A DNA stretch of 64,000 nt from Candidatus Heimdallarchaeota archaeon (GCA_018238155.1 JABCTZ010000019.1:74975-138974), one strand, 5' to 3'. Counted from the first letter of the stretch, positions 1 to 9,538 are shown. Notes: generated by a model from the letters alone, not told the origin. A program made the numbers and translations.

Positions 1-1246
1 CACCAGAGAATGGTTGATCGTTTGCATTTTTGAAAGTAGCAATGGAACCCGTCTCAGTGAAGTTTGTTACTTCTTTTCCCCTTCTATGTAAAATAGCACT
101 AAGAACCTCATTTACATAAGAGGGGCAGGCATCGTGTGTCCGCTCCATAACTAATGTACGCCCACCACCGATAGATTGATCCGCGCCAACCATATCTGTG
201 TTCAGTGCAGCAACAAAATTCTCTATTTTCTTTTCATTACTTGCTAAATAACAAAAGGTTCCAGTAAATTCTGCCATTAACAAAAACCTAATGCTTCTTT
301 TTGGTTTTTCTAATTTTCCGCTTTCAATAAGGGAATTTAGTGTTCTGGCAATTTCAATAAGTGTTCCACAACCTGAGGCATTGTCTACTGCTCCTGGTTT
401 TGGATGACAAAGGTGAGCAACAGCAAGAATTTCTTGACCTTTAATTTTACCTGGAATTGTGAAATCGACTACTTCCATTTCTCCATCGTAAAAACTCGCA
501 TCTATCTTTGCATGTAGTTTCACATGTTTCTGTTTTTTTCCTTCTTTTTTTGTTTCTTTATCAATATTTTTTATTAGATTTCTAAGCTGATTACCTTGTT
601 CTGATGAGAGAACAAAACCAAATGCATCTCCTTCATCTCCCTCTGTTCCATACCAAAATGATGTGTACCTACGTGCAGTAGGAAAGTTCTCTCTTGTTCT
701 TACAGGTGGTAATTCACTCACCAAATCGTAAATAATACCCGCTGCACCAAGTTTATTTATAGCAAGTAATCGTATTTTTTTCAAATCTGGGTCATCAGTC
801 AGAATGAATTTATTCTTTATATCATATTTTTTCATTTCATTTTCGGATAATCCTTTAGGGAGAATTATTACTTCGGCTGATATTCCCTCTTCACCAGTTG
901 CTTTTGAGCGTTGAATAACTGAACAAGGACTTTCAAAGAATCGGCATAGAATCTTTGCTTTATTTGTAGGTTCTACAAGCTCAAGTGAAGCTGATTTTAT
1001 ACTCCATTCTTTTGGTACCGGACATCCCCAATATTTGTTATTACCTTTTGCAGGATATTTATGAATTTTAACAAATGGAATTGAATGCTCTTTTAGTTTC
1101 TTATTACAAAATTCAGCTGCCTCTCGAAAACCCGGCGAGGATTGTATGCGATGAAAATTAGCTATTCCCCCGATAAGCTCTTTAGCATTTTTCCCTGAGA
1201 ATTCTTTTGAAATTTCGGTTAAGATTTTTTGAAACATTACAAACAT
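1..1246 (-). CDS. M28/DUF4910-like zinc aminopeptidase, 3' end cut by window edge
   Basis: The reading frame is open from an ATG at 1246 (a second ATG lies at 1237) to the left edge, so the C-terminus is missing; about 415 residues are visible. The segment AHLCHPKPGAVDNASGCG, roughly residues 287-304, looks like the metal-binding His...Asp core of M28-type or DUF4910-type aminopeptidases. The later MAEFTGTF and LNTDMVGAD segments fit the downstream Glu and Asp ligand region. The stretch before the core, with a GAAGIIYD segment, resembles an inserted protease-associated domain. No signal peptide is seen, so it is probably a cytoplasmic peptidase. It is divergent from the phosphodiesterase gene at 1376. 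The exact family is uncertain without a profile search. Confidence 0.75.
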   Translation of the reverse strand, partial: MFVMFQKILTEISKEFSGKNAKELIGGIANFHRIQSSPGFREAAEFCNKKLKEHSIPFVKIHKYPAKGNNKYWGCPVPKEWSIKSASLELVEPTNKAKILCRFFESPCSVIQRSKATGEEGISAEVIILPKGLSENEMKKYDIKNKFILTDDPDLKKIRLLAINKLGAAGIIYDLVSELPPVRTRENFPTARRYTSFWYGTEGDEGDAFGFVLSSEQGNQLRNLIKNIDKETKKEGKKQKHVKLHAKIDASFYDGEMEVVDFTIPGKIKGQEILAVAHLCHPKPGAVDNASGCGTLIEIARTLNSLIESGKLEKPKRSIRFLLMAEFTGTFCYLASNEKKIENFVAALNTDMVGADQSIGGGRTLVMERTHDACPSYVNEVLSAILHRRGKEVTNFTETGSIATFKNANDQPFSG

Positions 1247-1375
1247 ACTGTTACTTTACTGTATAAACCTTTTTTACGAAAACATCCACAAATATTATTA
1301 TATTTTAAATCATTGTAGTGCAAGAACAAATCTATCTACTATATGATATTTTGATAGAAAAAGAGAGTGTATTAG

Positions 1376-2647
1376 TTGAATGAAACAGAATTCCCTTTGA
1401 AACCATTACCTGAGAGAGACGATCTCTATTTTCCAGATCTAGATTTGAATATTTCTAAAGTCGTACCTACAGCCTTGTCCTTATTAGGAATGGATTTTGA
1501 TACAAGCAAATTACTGAATAAATATTTGGAACGAAAAGAAGGTTGGAAAACTATTAAAAGTTCGAAAATATCAAAGGTTGTGGTTCTTGTTTTAGATGCT
1601 TTGGGTTTTGAATCCTTTAAGCGTTATTCCTTATTGCTTAAGAATTGTTATAAAAGAAACGGTGTTGCTATTTCTTCTGTATTTCCAACGATTACAAGCA
1701 CCTGTATGGTTACAATTCATCAAGGATCAATGCCAATAAAACATGGTATTGTAGGACAAAAAATACGTTTTACTGAGATTGGCACTATTGTTGATACTTT
1801 GACCCTAAGAACAAAAGATACTCGTTTTGGTAATCTTGAAACTGCCGGTGTTAAGGTTAAAAATTTTCTCTGGGAAGATTTTCTTCTAAATGATAATAGT
1901 CCAATCATTAGTATAGATTTGATAGAAAATCACATAGCAAATACTGGTCTATCTCATTTGTTGCATGAACATCCTCATTCTATTGGATATTCCAGCCATG
2001 TTGATTGTTTTGCCGCTGCTAAAAGAATTCTAGAAACACCTGTAAATCGTCCTCTGTTTTTAAAAATCTATATTGGATCAATTGATAGTATCTCTCATAG
2101 ATATACTACTGACAGTCATGTATTAGAGGACGAAATTAGAAGTATTGAAGAGATATTATTCAAGTTCTTCGAACGATTAGACTCTCAAATTGCTTCAGAA
2201 ACGGCTATTTTTATAACCGCTGATCATGGACAAGAAAATTTAACTCCTGAAAAGAAAATAGTGGTCACAGAAGAAGAGGAGGATTATTTGAAAAACTTGC
2301 TTGAATCAAGAGGAAGAAGCGGGAGGGTAGTTCATTTGTTTTCTCGACCTGGAAAACACGAAGCGGTTGTTCAATGGTTTAAAGTTAAAATTGGTGATAA
2401 TGGTGTTGTCCTTACTCCTAACATGTACCCTGATTTTATGGGTGAGGGTGCTAATTCTTCAAAAGTAATAGACCGTATTGGTGATGTTCAAGTGGTGTTG
2501 GGTAAAAATGCTTCAATATTCTTTGGTCATTCTGGTGATTATGATACGACATTCCATTTAGGTTTAAATGCAACTCATGGCTCATTAAGCAGAGATGAAT
2601 TAATTGTTCCACTATTATTTGGAAGAATAGCTGATTTTGTAAAATAA
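1376..2647 (+). CDS. Alkaline-phosphatase-superfamily phosphodiesterase (type I PDE/NPP-like)
   Basis: This 423-residue protein carries the metal and nucleophile motifs of type I phosphodiesterase/nucleotide pyrophosphatases. They are Asp74 in VLDALG, the probable nucleophile Thr107 in FPTITSTC followed by a KHGI segment, Asp237 and His241 in SIDSISHRY, Asp283-His284 in TADHG, and a late His in NATHGS. These would bind two zinc ions and hydrolyse a phosphodiester or phosphonate. The substrate cannot be read from the sequence. The start is a TTG at 1376; no ATG precedes the conserved core in a better position. There is no signal peptide, so a cytoplasmic role is likely. The gene stands alone and converges with alba. 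Confidence 0.85.
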   Translation: MNETEFPLKPLPERDDLYFPDLDLNISKVVPTALSLLGMDFDTSKLLNKYLERKEGWKTIKSSKISKVVVLVLDALGFESFKRYSLLLKNCYKRNGVAISSVFPTITSTCMVTIHQGSMPIKHGIVGQKIRFTEIGTIVDTLTLRTKDTRFGNLETAGVKVKNFLWEDFLLNDNSPIISIDLIENHIANTGLSHLLHEHPHSIGYSSHVDCFAAAKRILETPVNRPLFLKIYIGSIDSISHRYTTDSHVLEDEIRSIEEILFKFFERLDSQIASETAIFITADHGQENLTPEKKIVVTEEEEDYLKNLLESRGRSGRVVHLFSRPGKHEAVVQWFKVKIGDNGVVLTPNMYPDFMGEGANSSKVIDRIGDVQVVLGKNASIFFGHSGDYDTTFHLGLNATHGSLSRDELIVPLLFGRIADFVK

Positions 2648-2671
2648 TGAAAAGAAAGAAAAAGGATTAAC

Positions 2672-2700
2672 CACGGTCGATTCCTATTTCGTCAACCGTG
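2672..2700. terminator. Hairpin between convergent genes
   Basis: CACGGT (2672-2677) pairs with ACCGTG (2695-2700) in the short gap between the phosphodiesterase gene and alba. It could act as a bidirectional terminator. The stem is only six base pairs. Confidence 0.4.
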
Positions 2701-2717
2701 CAATTTGGGGAGAAAAC

Positions 2718-3011
2718 CTATTTCTTTTTGCTAATAGTAATCTCAATTGCTGAGACATTAGCTGTTCCACCTTCGCGTCGTTCAATTTTCTCAGTGCTAA
2801 TTTCAATTTTCTTAATTTGAGCATCTGTTACGAATCGATGACGAATAATTTCAGCAGTATCAACAGCACGGCTAATAGCACGCCCTCTTGCTTTCAAAAT
2901 TAAATCTTGATTGCCTTCGTTCAGTTGAGTAATACAAGCGAGAACGTAGGACATAACGGTTTTAGAGCCAATGAATACAACATTGGGTTCGGATGCTTTG
3001 GATTTTGACAT
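2718..3011 (-). CDS. albA: DNA/RNA-binding chromatin protein Alba
   Basis: At 97 residues it has the normal length of Alba. The N-terminal [20 protein letters not shown] and the following [22 protein letters not shown] match the conserved nucleic-acid-binding region of Alba, including the basic Lys-Ala-Arg-Gly-Arg stretch. Alba dimers coat DNA and structured RNA in archaea. In place of the usual GKKP the binding loop reads GSKT, with Lys17 kept as the likely acetylatable lysine. The gene is 129 bases downstream of the CBS gene on the same strand and may have its own promoter. Identification is firm. Confidence 0.95.
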   Translation of the reverse strand: MSKSKASEPNVVFIGSKTVMSYVLACITQLNEGNQDLILKARGRAISRAVDTAEIIRHRFVTDAQIKKIEISTEKIERREGGTANVSAIEITISKKK

Positions 3012-3140
3012 TGTAGAATCACCTAAGTAGTCGATGTGTTATTTGTGATTGTCAATCAACCAGCTTATGAAAATATATCTTTTTCTGTTGGTTTAGTTGA
3101 TTTTAAGAAAAAAATAGCTAAAAAACAAGATGAATATCAC

Positions 3141-3983
3141 TTATTCATCTTTTCCTGCGTAAGCTTTCAATAAATCAAAATCACGTATCATGCCAATGAT
3201 ATCTCCTTTTGAATTGATAACTGGCATTTGGTAAAGGGCCATTCGTCTCATCTTCTTTGCCACATCACTAAGAGTAGCTTTACTGAAGGTGGTAACAACT
3301 TCTTTGGTCATGATTTCTTTTAATGGTGTACTTGGCAAAGTCAAATCTTTTGTATGGATAATAATAGTTGAAACAGCGTCCCAACTTCCTTCTTTTCCTT
3401 CACCAGTAGTATTATCACTTCTTTTTTCGCTGCTCACAGCTTCAAAGAATTTAACAAAATCAACTACAGTGATTATACCAACCATTGCTGCTTTATCGTC
3501 AAAAACTAATGCTGATTCTGCTTCAGCAAAGGCCATCATTTTCTGAGCAACTGGTAATGGAGTTTCTTGCCATATACTTAAAACGGAACTGGACATGTAT
3601 TCTTCAATTGTTTTTTCAGAAGATGTTATTGCAATTACTTTAGCAATTATATCTCCAATAGTAATCATTCCAATAAATCCTCTGGAGTTTATCACCGGCA
3701 TTTGTCTGAAATCATTTTCAGTCATTATTTTGATTGCTTCTGAAATTGCTGTTTTTGGAGAAATTGTCCTTGGATTTTTCGTCATTAAAAGTGCTAATTG
3801 GGTTTCAGATGGTTTACTTACAATATCAGTTTCGGTAATAATTCCAACCACTTGTTTTGTACCTTCTTTTAAAACGGGAAAACTGGTTATTTCATGTTCT
3901 CGTATTAATTCAAATAAATCATCTCTTGAACCTGGAACTATAGCACATACCGGATCAGTAGTCATTACATCTTGGACTTTCAA
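3141..3983 (-). CDS. Four-CBS-domain protein
   Basis: The 280 residues are made of four CBS motifs, at about residues 1-55, 66-120, 128-190 and 218-275. Each begins with an (I/V/Y)M-T/S-x-x-V/P pattern (DVMTTDP, LLMTKNP, EYMSSSV, EIMTKEV) and ends with an (I/V)GII/MIT-x-x-D segment. Tandem CBS pairs bind adenine nucleotides and usually regulate a partner enzyme or transporter. No catalytic or DNA-binding domain is attached, so the partner is unknown. The nearest neighbours, alba and hypE, do not identify it. Confidence 0.9.
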   Translation of the reverse strand: MKVQDVMTTDPVCAIVPGSRDDLFELIREHEITSFPVLKEGTKQVVGIITETDIVSKPSETQLALLMTKNPRTISPKTAISEAIKIMTENDFRQMPVINSRGFIGMITIGDIIAKVIAITSSEKTIEEYMSSSVLSIWQETPLPVAQKMMAFAEAESALVFDDKAAMVGIITVVDFVKFFEAVSSEKRSDNTTGEGKEGSWDAVSTIIIHTKDLTLPSTPLKEIMTKEVVTTFSKATLSDVAKKMRRMALYQMPVINSKGDIIGMIRDFDLLKAYAGKDE

Positions 3984-4129
3984 ATTGGCACATCCTCCGT
4001 TGATTTGTTTTTATTTACCTCTGAGAATGATAAAAATATCATAACTTATGTGAACTATATTTTAGCTCTTAAAAAGAGTTTTTACACTCTTTACATAGTT
4101 ATTTGCTTTCCTATCTAATAAACTTCTCA

Positions 4130-5227
4130 TTAACATACACGTGGTATCTGTTCACCAATAGGCTTTTCAATTATTCTGTGACCACCGACAAGTGTTTTTG
4201 ATATCACATATCCTGGTCGTTCTTCTCGGACTTCACCAATTATTGCTGCTGCTTCTCCATGTGGTACTTTTTTTATTGCTTCTAAAATCTCGACTGCTTT
4301 ATCTGCTTTGACGCCAATGATTACTCTGCCTTCACAAGTAACACCTAGAGGTTCTAATCCTAGCATTTCGCTCGCAGCATTTACAGCAGGTTTGATTGGT
4401 ATTTTCTCATCTTCAACCCAAATACTCACTTTCGATTTTTCTGCTAATTCATTTAATGCAGAAGCTAATCCTCCTCGAGTAGGATCTTTCATTGAAATTA
4501 CTCCACCTATTTCTAATGCGGTATTTACAATATCTTGAACTGATGCAACATCTGAGATCAATTCCGTATCAAATGAAATTCCTTCTCTGCCTGCCATTAA
4601 TGCAATTCCATGATCACCAACAGTTCCGGAGACAATTATTTTATCACCAGGCTTCAAATTTGAATCCCTAATATCTAAATTATCGTCTTCAATAATGCCA
4701 ATACCAGAAGTAATAACCACAATTTGATCTAAGGTTCCTTTTGGCATTACTTTAGTATCTCCCGCGATAATTGCAACATTTGTTTGTTTTGCGGTTTCCG
4801 CCATTGAATCTACGATTCTCTGTAAATCCTTAATAGCAAATCCTTCCTCTATAATCAAGCTTGAAAGTATAGCAATGGGTCTTCCTCCCATAACACAAAT
4901 ATCATTTACGGTTCCCGTTATTGCTAGCTGCCCAAGGTCTCCACCTGGAAAGAAAATTGGATGAACTGTATGTCCATCAATGGATGTAACTATTCGTTTA
5001 TCTCCTATTTGAATAGTTGCTCCATCATCTTTTTCATCAAGACCAATGCCATCACCAACTTTTCTTAAAGAGATGTTTTTCATAATAAGCTCTAAAAGCT
5101 CATCCATTTTTGTTCCGCCAGCACCATGGGCAATATCAATATGTTCCGGTAACATTTTCTTCAGCTCGAGAATACTCAACATCCAAATGGATTTTGGAGT
5201 ATAATAAATGGGTATAGATTCCTTCAT
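4130..5227 (-). CDS. hypE: Hydrogenase maturation protein HypE
   Basis: HypE dehydrates a carbamoylated C-terminal cysteine to a thiocyanate, supplying the cyanide ligands of [NiFe]-hydrogenase. The sequence has the AHGAGGTKM ATP-binding start, the FFPGGDLG and GTVNDICVMGG motifs, AGDTKVM, KDPTRGGLA, and the diagnostic C-terminal PRVC whose cysteine is modified. The frame is open to an ATG at 5254, but a TATA-like box lies directly before that codon, so transcription should start inside it. I prefer the ATG at 5227; homologues often begin near the MLPEH methionine at 5155. hypB lies 42 kb away and other hyp genes are not in the window. Confidence 0.93.
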   Translation of the reverse strand: MKESIPIYYTPKSIWMLSILELKKMLPEHIDIAHGAGGTKMDELLELIMKNISLRKVGDGIGLDEKDDGATIQIGDKRIVTSIDGHTVHPIFFPGGDLGQLAITGTVNDICVMGGRPIAILSSLIIEEGFAIKDLQRIVDSMAETAKQTNVAIIAGDTKVMPKGTLDQIVVITSGIGIIEDDNLDIRDSNLKPGDKIIVSGTVGDHGIALMAGREGISFDTELISDVASVQDIVNTALEIGGVISMKDPTRGGLASALNELAEKSKVSIWVEDEKIPIKPAVNAASEMLGLEPLGVTCEGRVIIGVKADKAVEILEAIKKVPHGEAAAIIGEVREERPGYVISKTLVGGHRIIEKPIGEQIPRVC

Positions 5228-5254
5228 ATATTTAGAATTAGTGATTTTTTTCAT

Positions 5255-5261
5255 ATATAAA
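5255..5261 (-). promoter_or_regulatory. TATA box of hypE
   Basis: TTTATAT on the minus strand lies 28-34 bases before the ATG at 5227. This is the usual archaeal spacing for a nearly leaderless transcript, and it argues against the longer start at 5254. Confidence 0.5.
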
Positions 5262-5332
5262 GAGTCGAAAATTTGACTAAACTTTTTAATCGGAAAATAT
5301 TCTCAGTAATAAGAAAATACTTGGTGAATTAT

Positions 5333-5623
5333 ATGAGTAAAATAAAAGCATCCCATATTTTAGTTCCAAAACAAGGACAAGCACAAGAAATACTTAATCA
5401 GTTGCAATCAGTTCCAACTGGAAGAAGAGCTGATCTCTTCAAAAAACTAGCTAAGAGTAAATCTACTTGTTCTTCTGCAAAAAAAGGTGGTAGTCTTGGT
5501 TCCTTTGGTCGCGGTCAAATGGTTAGAGAATTCGATAAAGCTGTCTTTGCTTTAGAAGTAGGTCAAATGTCTGGTTTAGTTAAAACAAAGTTTGGCTATC
5601 ATATCATTTTACGGACCGGATAG
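5333..5623 (+). CDS. Parvulin-type peptidyl-prolyl isomerase
   Basis: A 96-residue single-domain parvulin starting MSKIKASHILV. It has the family landmarks: ASHILV at the start, CSSAKKGGSLGSFGRGQMVREFDKAVF split by the GG-LG-F turn, and the C-terminal KTKFGYHIILRTG. It catalyses cis-trans isomerisation of prolyl bonds. The frame extends upstream to a TTG at 5273, but the ATG at 5333 matches the family start. A T-rich TATA-like element (CTTTTTAAT, about 5282-5290) precedes it at promoter distance. There is no signal peptide, so it acts in the cytoplasm. Confidence 0.92.
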   Translation: MSKIKASHILVPKQGQAQEILNQLQSVPTGRRADLFKKLAKSKSTCSSAKKGGSLGSFGRGQMVREFDKAVFALEVGQMSGLVKTKFGYHIILRTG

Positions 5624-5675
5624 GTTCTTGTCTTTTGACACTCTTCTTTTTTTTCTCTTATGCGAAATTGACTTG

Positions 5676-5888
5676 TTAGTTGTTAGCTTTAAACCAATGA
5701 ACACAATTAACTGGGCAATCATCAATCACTTTTTGAACTGCAGCTGGTTTCGCATTAGTTGGTCCATACACTTCAGATATACCTTCTGGTGTTAACCTGA
5801 AAACCTCTGGAAGGGATAAAGTGCAAAGACCACATCCAGCACACTCATAACGATTTATTCGTGGTACTTTAATCATCATTATAATCAT
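5676..5888 (-). CDS. Single-cluster [4Fe-4S] ferredoxin
   Basis: A 70-residue ferredoxin with one cluster-binding set: CAGCGLC near residues 16-22 and CPVNC near the C-terminus. The intervening LPEVFRLTPEGISEVYG resembles the monocluster ferredoxins of thermophiles and archaea. It would carry one electron between soluble oxidoreductases. Several Met codons open the frame (MIIMMIKVPRI); the start at the third or fourth Met would still leave the whole domain. No partner enzyme lies beside it. Confidence 0.88.
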   Translation of the reverse strand: MIIMMIKVPRINRYECAGCGLCTLSLPEVFRLTPEGISEVYGPTNAKPAAVQKVIDDCPVNCVHWFKANN

Positions 5889-6036
5889 CTTAGAGAAGTT
5901 TCTTGATATAGATTGAGAAGGTCTTTATTTTTCTTTTGCCTACAATTAATTACTGAATATTGTGATTTAAAATGAAAAAAATAAGGTGGAAAGAAGAATT
6001 CTTCCCAAACAATGAAAAAATTGTTTGATTATTCTC

Positions 6037-7224
6037 CTATTCTAGGTTTTCCTTACCTCGTTTGAATGCTTTTGTCATTTTCTTTCCTAACCCTTTCTGT
6101 TCAATAATTTCCATTTGATCGTGCTGATATAATTCACGCATTTTTGCAGTATATTCTTCAACTTCAGCAATTGGATATTTAGTGAATAAGTGACAGCGAA
6201 CTGTATGTTGAGGTGCTACTTGTCTTAGTAATGGAATATCAGTTTTACATAATTCCATTGTGTGAGAACACCTTGGATGGAATCGACAACCAGGGGGAGG
6301 AGTGATTAAACTTGGAATAGAACCAGGAATAATAGTTAACTCATCATCCTTTCTTGTCTCAGGTTTTGGAATTGCGCCTAATAAAGCAATAGTGTAAGGA
6401 TGCATTGGATTCTTGAACAATTCAATGGTTGTAGCATATTCTACAATATATCCTGCGTACATAACTGTTGTATAATCACAAAGTTCTGCAATTACTCCAA
6501 GATCGTGAGTAATAAGCATAATTGACATATTGAATTCATTTCGAATTGCTTTGAAAATGTTCAAAATTTGTGCTTGAATAGTGACGTCAAGAGCAGTTGT
6601 TGGTTCATCTGCTACAAGTAATTCTGGGTTGCATGAGAGAGCCATTGCAATCATAACTCTTTGTCTCATACCTCCTGAGAACATAAATGGATAATCGTCA
6701 ACTCGATCGGCAGCACTTGGAATTCCTACAAGATCCATAATCTTGATAGAATTTTCTCTTGCAGTTTGAAGATCAACATCTTGGTGCAATCGAATTGCCT
6801 CCATGATTTGGTCTCCAACAGTTAGTACTGGATTGAGAGAAGTCATTGGGTCTTGGAAAATCATTGCAATTTTGTTTCCTCTGATAGTTCGCATTTCTGC
6901 ATCAGATTTCTTTCTAAGATCTTCACCTCTGAACCAAACTTCACCTTCAATGATTTTTCCAGGAGGGTCTGGTACAATTCCCATAACTGATAGTGCGCTT
7001 ACTGATTTTCCACAACCAGATTCGCCTACAATACCAAGAGTTTTGGATTCGTAAACTTTATAGCCTACGTTTTCAAGTGCTTTTACTACGCCTTCTTCTG
7101 TAAAGAAATAAGTCCTAATACCACGGACATCTAATAAAACGCCTTCTTCTTCTGGGGGGCGTAATTCTTCTTGAAATGTCATGTCGCTCATTTTGTTTTT
7201 CTCCGAAACAAGTTCGTTAAGCAT
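6037..7224 (-). CDS. Oligopeptide/dipeptide ABC transporter ATPase (DppD/OppD type)
   Basis: The 395-residue ATPase has Walker A GESGCGKS, the Q-loop [10 protein letters not shown], the signature FSGGMRQR, Walker [13 protein letters not shown] and the His switch LITHD. The C-terminal [15 protein letters not shown] region is the Cys-rich oligopeptide/nickel extension, which in some members binds a [4Fe-4S] cluster. It would energise import of peptides or nickel. Permease, binding protein and the paired OppF ATPase are absent from both sides, which is unusual because these genes normally sit together. An alternative start at the ATG near 7191 (MSDMTF) removes 11 residues. Nickel import would suit the Hyp genes, but that is speculation. 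Confidence 0.9.
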   Translation of the reverse strand: MLNELVSEKNKMSDMTFQEELRPPEEEGVLLDVRGIRTYFFTEEGVVKALENVGYKVYESKTLGIVGESGCGKSVSALSVMGIVPDPPGKIIEGEVWFRGEDLRKKSDAEMRTIRGNKIAMIFQDPMTSLNPVLTVGDQIMEAIRLHQDVDLQTARENSIKIMDLVGIPSAADRVDDYPFMFSGGMRQRVMIAMALSCNPELLVADEPTTALDVTIQAQILNIFKAIRNEFNMSIMLITHDLGVIAELCDYTTVMYAGYIVEYATTIELFKNPMHPYTIALLGAIPKPETRKDDELTIIPGSIPSLITPPPGCRFHPRCSHTMELCKTDIPLLRQVAPQHTVRCHLFTKYPIAEVEEYTAKMRELYQHDQMEIIEQKGLGKKMTKAFKRGKENLE

Positions 7225-7449
7225 TCCGTCAAATATTTTTTTACTCTTATGTTCTATTAAAGAATTTTCATCTATTTAATTTGTTACTATTAGTTTGTGG
7301 TTTTACTCGCGAATTTAGTCAAATTAAACAGACTTCTTCACTTAATTTTTTTATTAAGCAGTTTCTATTATAAAATCAAATTTAAAATTGTTATGTTTGT
7401 TCTGTGGTTTCACTTTTTAAGTATATTAGCTGAAGAAACAGTTCAAGCA

Positions 7450-8145
7450 TTACTTTTCTATGTTAGAGACATTTCCATTCTTATTGAATGATATATTTTC
7501 CAGAGCAGGCTTGATAGCTCGATTCATAATCTCTGGAACGAATGCAAAGAAGATTGTATTACTTGCTACTCGAATAGCTGTTACAGGTAAACCAATTGCT
7601 AAGCTAGCAAAATAGCTGATAAATTGTAAATCCAGAAAAATTATCATTCCAATATTTACTAACAAATCATAGCTTAACGTAAGCAAACCACCAATGATTC
7701 CGATGAAAATTCTCCAAGAAAAGGATGAATTTGCATGAAATATTCTACTTAGCAATCCTCCACTTATTCCTACTAGAAGAAAGCCAAGAATTTTGAAAGG
7801 AAAAATGGGTAAACCAACACCAAGAAAAGCGCTGACAATAATTTCAAAAAGTATTGTAGAGAAGATTGCTTGGATAGCACCAAATTTTGGTCCTAATGTT
7901 AATCCTCCCAAGAAAATCGTTAAGGTCATTAATTCAAAGTATGGGATCCAGATAAAGGAGATTGATAATACTGGACCAAGAGCAGTAAAAATCGCCAAGA
8001 TAGCTATTTTTAGTGATATTCGTTGCGGTGAATAGTCTTGCAATACTTCTTCCGTTTCAGCAATTCTATTTGAAAGCCTTTCCTCAGAAAGGTCATTGTC
8101 TTCCTCTCTGAGAGTGGTCTCTTGATTATCAATTGATTGTTGCAT
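7450..8145 (-). CDS. Membrane protein resembling an ECF transporter S component
   Basis: The 231 residues have an acidic 28-residue cytoplasmic N-terminus followed by about six hydrophobic segments. The first is IAILAIFTALGPVLSISFIWIP, and later ones contain Gly-rich turns such as GGLTLGPKFGA and GISGGLLS. Size, segment number and the ALGPVLS/GP-FGA pattern fit substrate-binding S components of energy-coupling-factor vitamin transporters. It is the last gene of a three-gene operon, 7 bases after the secreted-protein gene and two genes after a DUF4430 protein. This suggests uptake of a vitamin, perhaps cobalamin. No ECF A or T subunit gene is nearby. The assignment is by pattern, not by a conserved catalytic motif. 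Confidence 0.6.
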   Translation of the reverse strand: MQQSIDNQETTLREEDNDLSEERLSNRIAETEEVLQDYSPQRISLKIAILAIFTALGPVLSISFIWIPYFELMTLTIFLGGLTLGPKFGAIQAIFSTILFEIIVSAFLGVGLPIFPFKILGFLLVGISGGLLSRIFHANSSFSWRIFIGIIGGLLTLSYDLLVNIGMIIFLDLQFISYFASLAIGLPVTAIRVASNTIFFAFVPEIMNRAIKPALENISFNKNGNVSNIEK

Positions 8146-8152
8146 TCAAGTA

Positions 8153-8902
8153 TCAACTTCTTCTTCGATTTATCTTCAAAGTAAGGGTTAGTAATGATAT
8201 TGATACTAAGAAACATATTAGTCCGGGTTGTGGTACACTGGGTGTAATTGAAGGAAGTGGTATTGATGAACTACTCAAGTGTATTTCCAAATTAAACCCA
8301 AATGCGCTTGTTTTTCCAAAAACAAGAACACCAGTTTCTATTTCATATACTAATTCTGTTTGTTGTGAACTATCATTGAGTTTGAATTTGACTGTGCTAA
8401 CTTCCTTTCCAAGAATAGTGGCTTTCGAATCTGTGTCAATAGTGATGTTAACGTTAGCACTAAAGGGAGTAACTTCTCCTAATGTCATCCAATCTTTCTC
8501 AAGAGAAATTAGTCCTCCAACCCAAGGATAATAAGAAAATGCTAAGTTTGTACCAATTGCATGATCATTGGTCGCCAATGATAAATTACCCATATTCAAA
8601 CTTCCTTTAGTGTAATCTTTGTTTTCAATTTGGATAACATCATTAACATTGTATGATATCTCATCATTAATATTTGCATGCCAATTTGCAATTGTAAACC
8701 ATAACGTGCTATTAATCCATATATTTGTACCAGTGGATATATCATCTATCACCCAGCTGAAACTTTCTCCTGGATATAATACAACAGGTAAACTTCCTGA
8801 AGCGAATTTTTGATTGTTTGTTAAACCAAAAGTCATTTGTAACAATATAATAACAAAAAAAATTTTGCTAATTCTCAGTGTTCTTTTTGATGGATAAGAC
8901 AT
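8153..8902 (-). CDS. Secreted, C-terminally anchored surface protein
   Basis: The 249 residues begin with a signal-peptide-like segment (basic SKRTLRISK followed by IFFVIILLQMTFGLT) and end with LICFLVSISLLTLTL and the basic NRRRS. This gives a type-I topology with one outer domain anchored by a C-terminal helix. The outer part has many Asn and Ser residues and beta-like alternation, and it contains sequons for N-glycosylation such as NSTLW and NITID. I do not recognise the domain. It sits between the DUF4430 gene (13-base gap) and the ECF-S-like gene (7-base gap), so it probably works with them at the cell surface. Confidence 0.7.
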   Translation of the reverse strand: MSYPSKRTLRISKIFFVIILLQMTFGLTNNQKFASGSLPVVLYPGESFSWVIDDISTGTNIWINSTLWFTIANWHANINDEISYNVNDVIQIENKDYTKGSLNMGNLSLATNDHAIGTNLAFSYYPWVGGLISLEKDWMTLGEVTPFSANVNITIDTDSKATILGKEVSTVKFKLNDSSQQTELVYEIETGVLVFGKTSAFGFNLEIHLSSSSIPLPSITPSVPQPGLICFLVSISLLTLTLKINRRRS

Positions 8903-8915
8903 TTTTCTTCCTCTA

Positions 8916-9380
8916 TTATGTTTTAAAAATCCAGCTTACAATTGTGCTTTCAAATGCTCGTAAATTATATCTATCTGCAGCAACATTGCCTGATTCATCG
9001 TCAACCAAATATTGCCAATTATGCGTTAAATCTTCAGTAACTCCTCCAATGCTAGTAATATATTTGCCATTTGGGTAGTCTTCATATTCTACTGTTAGAT
9101 TTGCATAAAGAAGAATAGAGTATGCTGTAGCAGATCGATTTGTTGGAATTGTTATTGTTATATTGATGGTTTGCCGTTCGTCGTTAAAATCAACAAACAA
9201 TTGCACAGTAATTTCTCCCTCGATATCGTTATTAACGCCATATCCAATTTTCTCTCTTAGAGAATCCGGTAAAATTCCATTAAAAGGTCCAAAGAGCAAT
9301 CCTGACGTGATAACTAGAACAATTATTGTTCCACCAATTATCGAAAGTATCTTGTGATTCTTTGAAATGAAATCCTTCAT
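8916..9380 (-). CDS. DUF4430 (transcobalamin-C-like) surface protein
   Basis: A 154-residue protein with an N-terminal membrane anchor (ILSIIGGTIIVLVITSGLLFG) and an outer domain over residues 50-154. That domain shows the DUF4430 pattern: a beta strand ITITIPTNRSATAYSILLYA, then YITSIGGV, HNWQYLVDDESGNVAADRY split by a turn, and a final STIVSWIF. DUF4430 is related to the C-terminal domain of transcobalamin and intrinsic factor, and in bacteria it often accompanies cobalamin-type ECF systems. It is the first gene of the operon with the secreted protein and the ECF-S-like protein. Cobalamin binding is inferred from the family; it is not shown here. Confidence 0.7.
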   Translation of the reverse strand: MKDFISKNHKILSIIGGTIIVLVITSGLLFGPFNGILPDSLREKIGYGVNNDIEGEITVQLFVDFNDERQTINITITIPTNRSATAYSILLYANLTVEYEDYPNGKYITSIGGVTEDLTHNWQYLVDDESGNVAADRYNLRAFESTIVSWIFKT

Positions 9381-9538
9381 CTGTTTTACCCTCTTTTTTG
9401 ATTTGCGTTATAAATGGGTTAATTTAACCTATTTATTAACTTTCAGTCAGCACAGACGTAAATTCAGAAGAGAAAAAATATTCCGAAAGTTTTTAAGTGA
9501 AAATTGTTATACTTGGCTTATAATTCTGAGGGAAGACT

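Noticed and set aside
7297..7491. 64-residue hydrophobic frame in the gap before the ABC ATPase gene
   Set aside because: Poor composition, overlaps the end of the ECF-S-like gene, and has no start signal.
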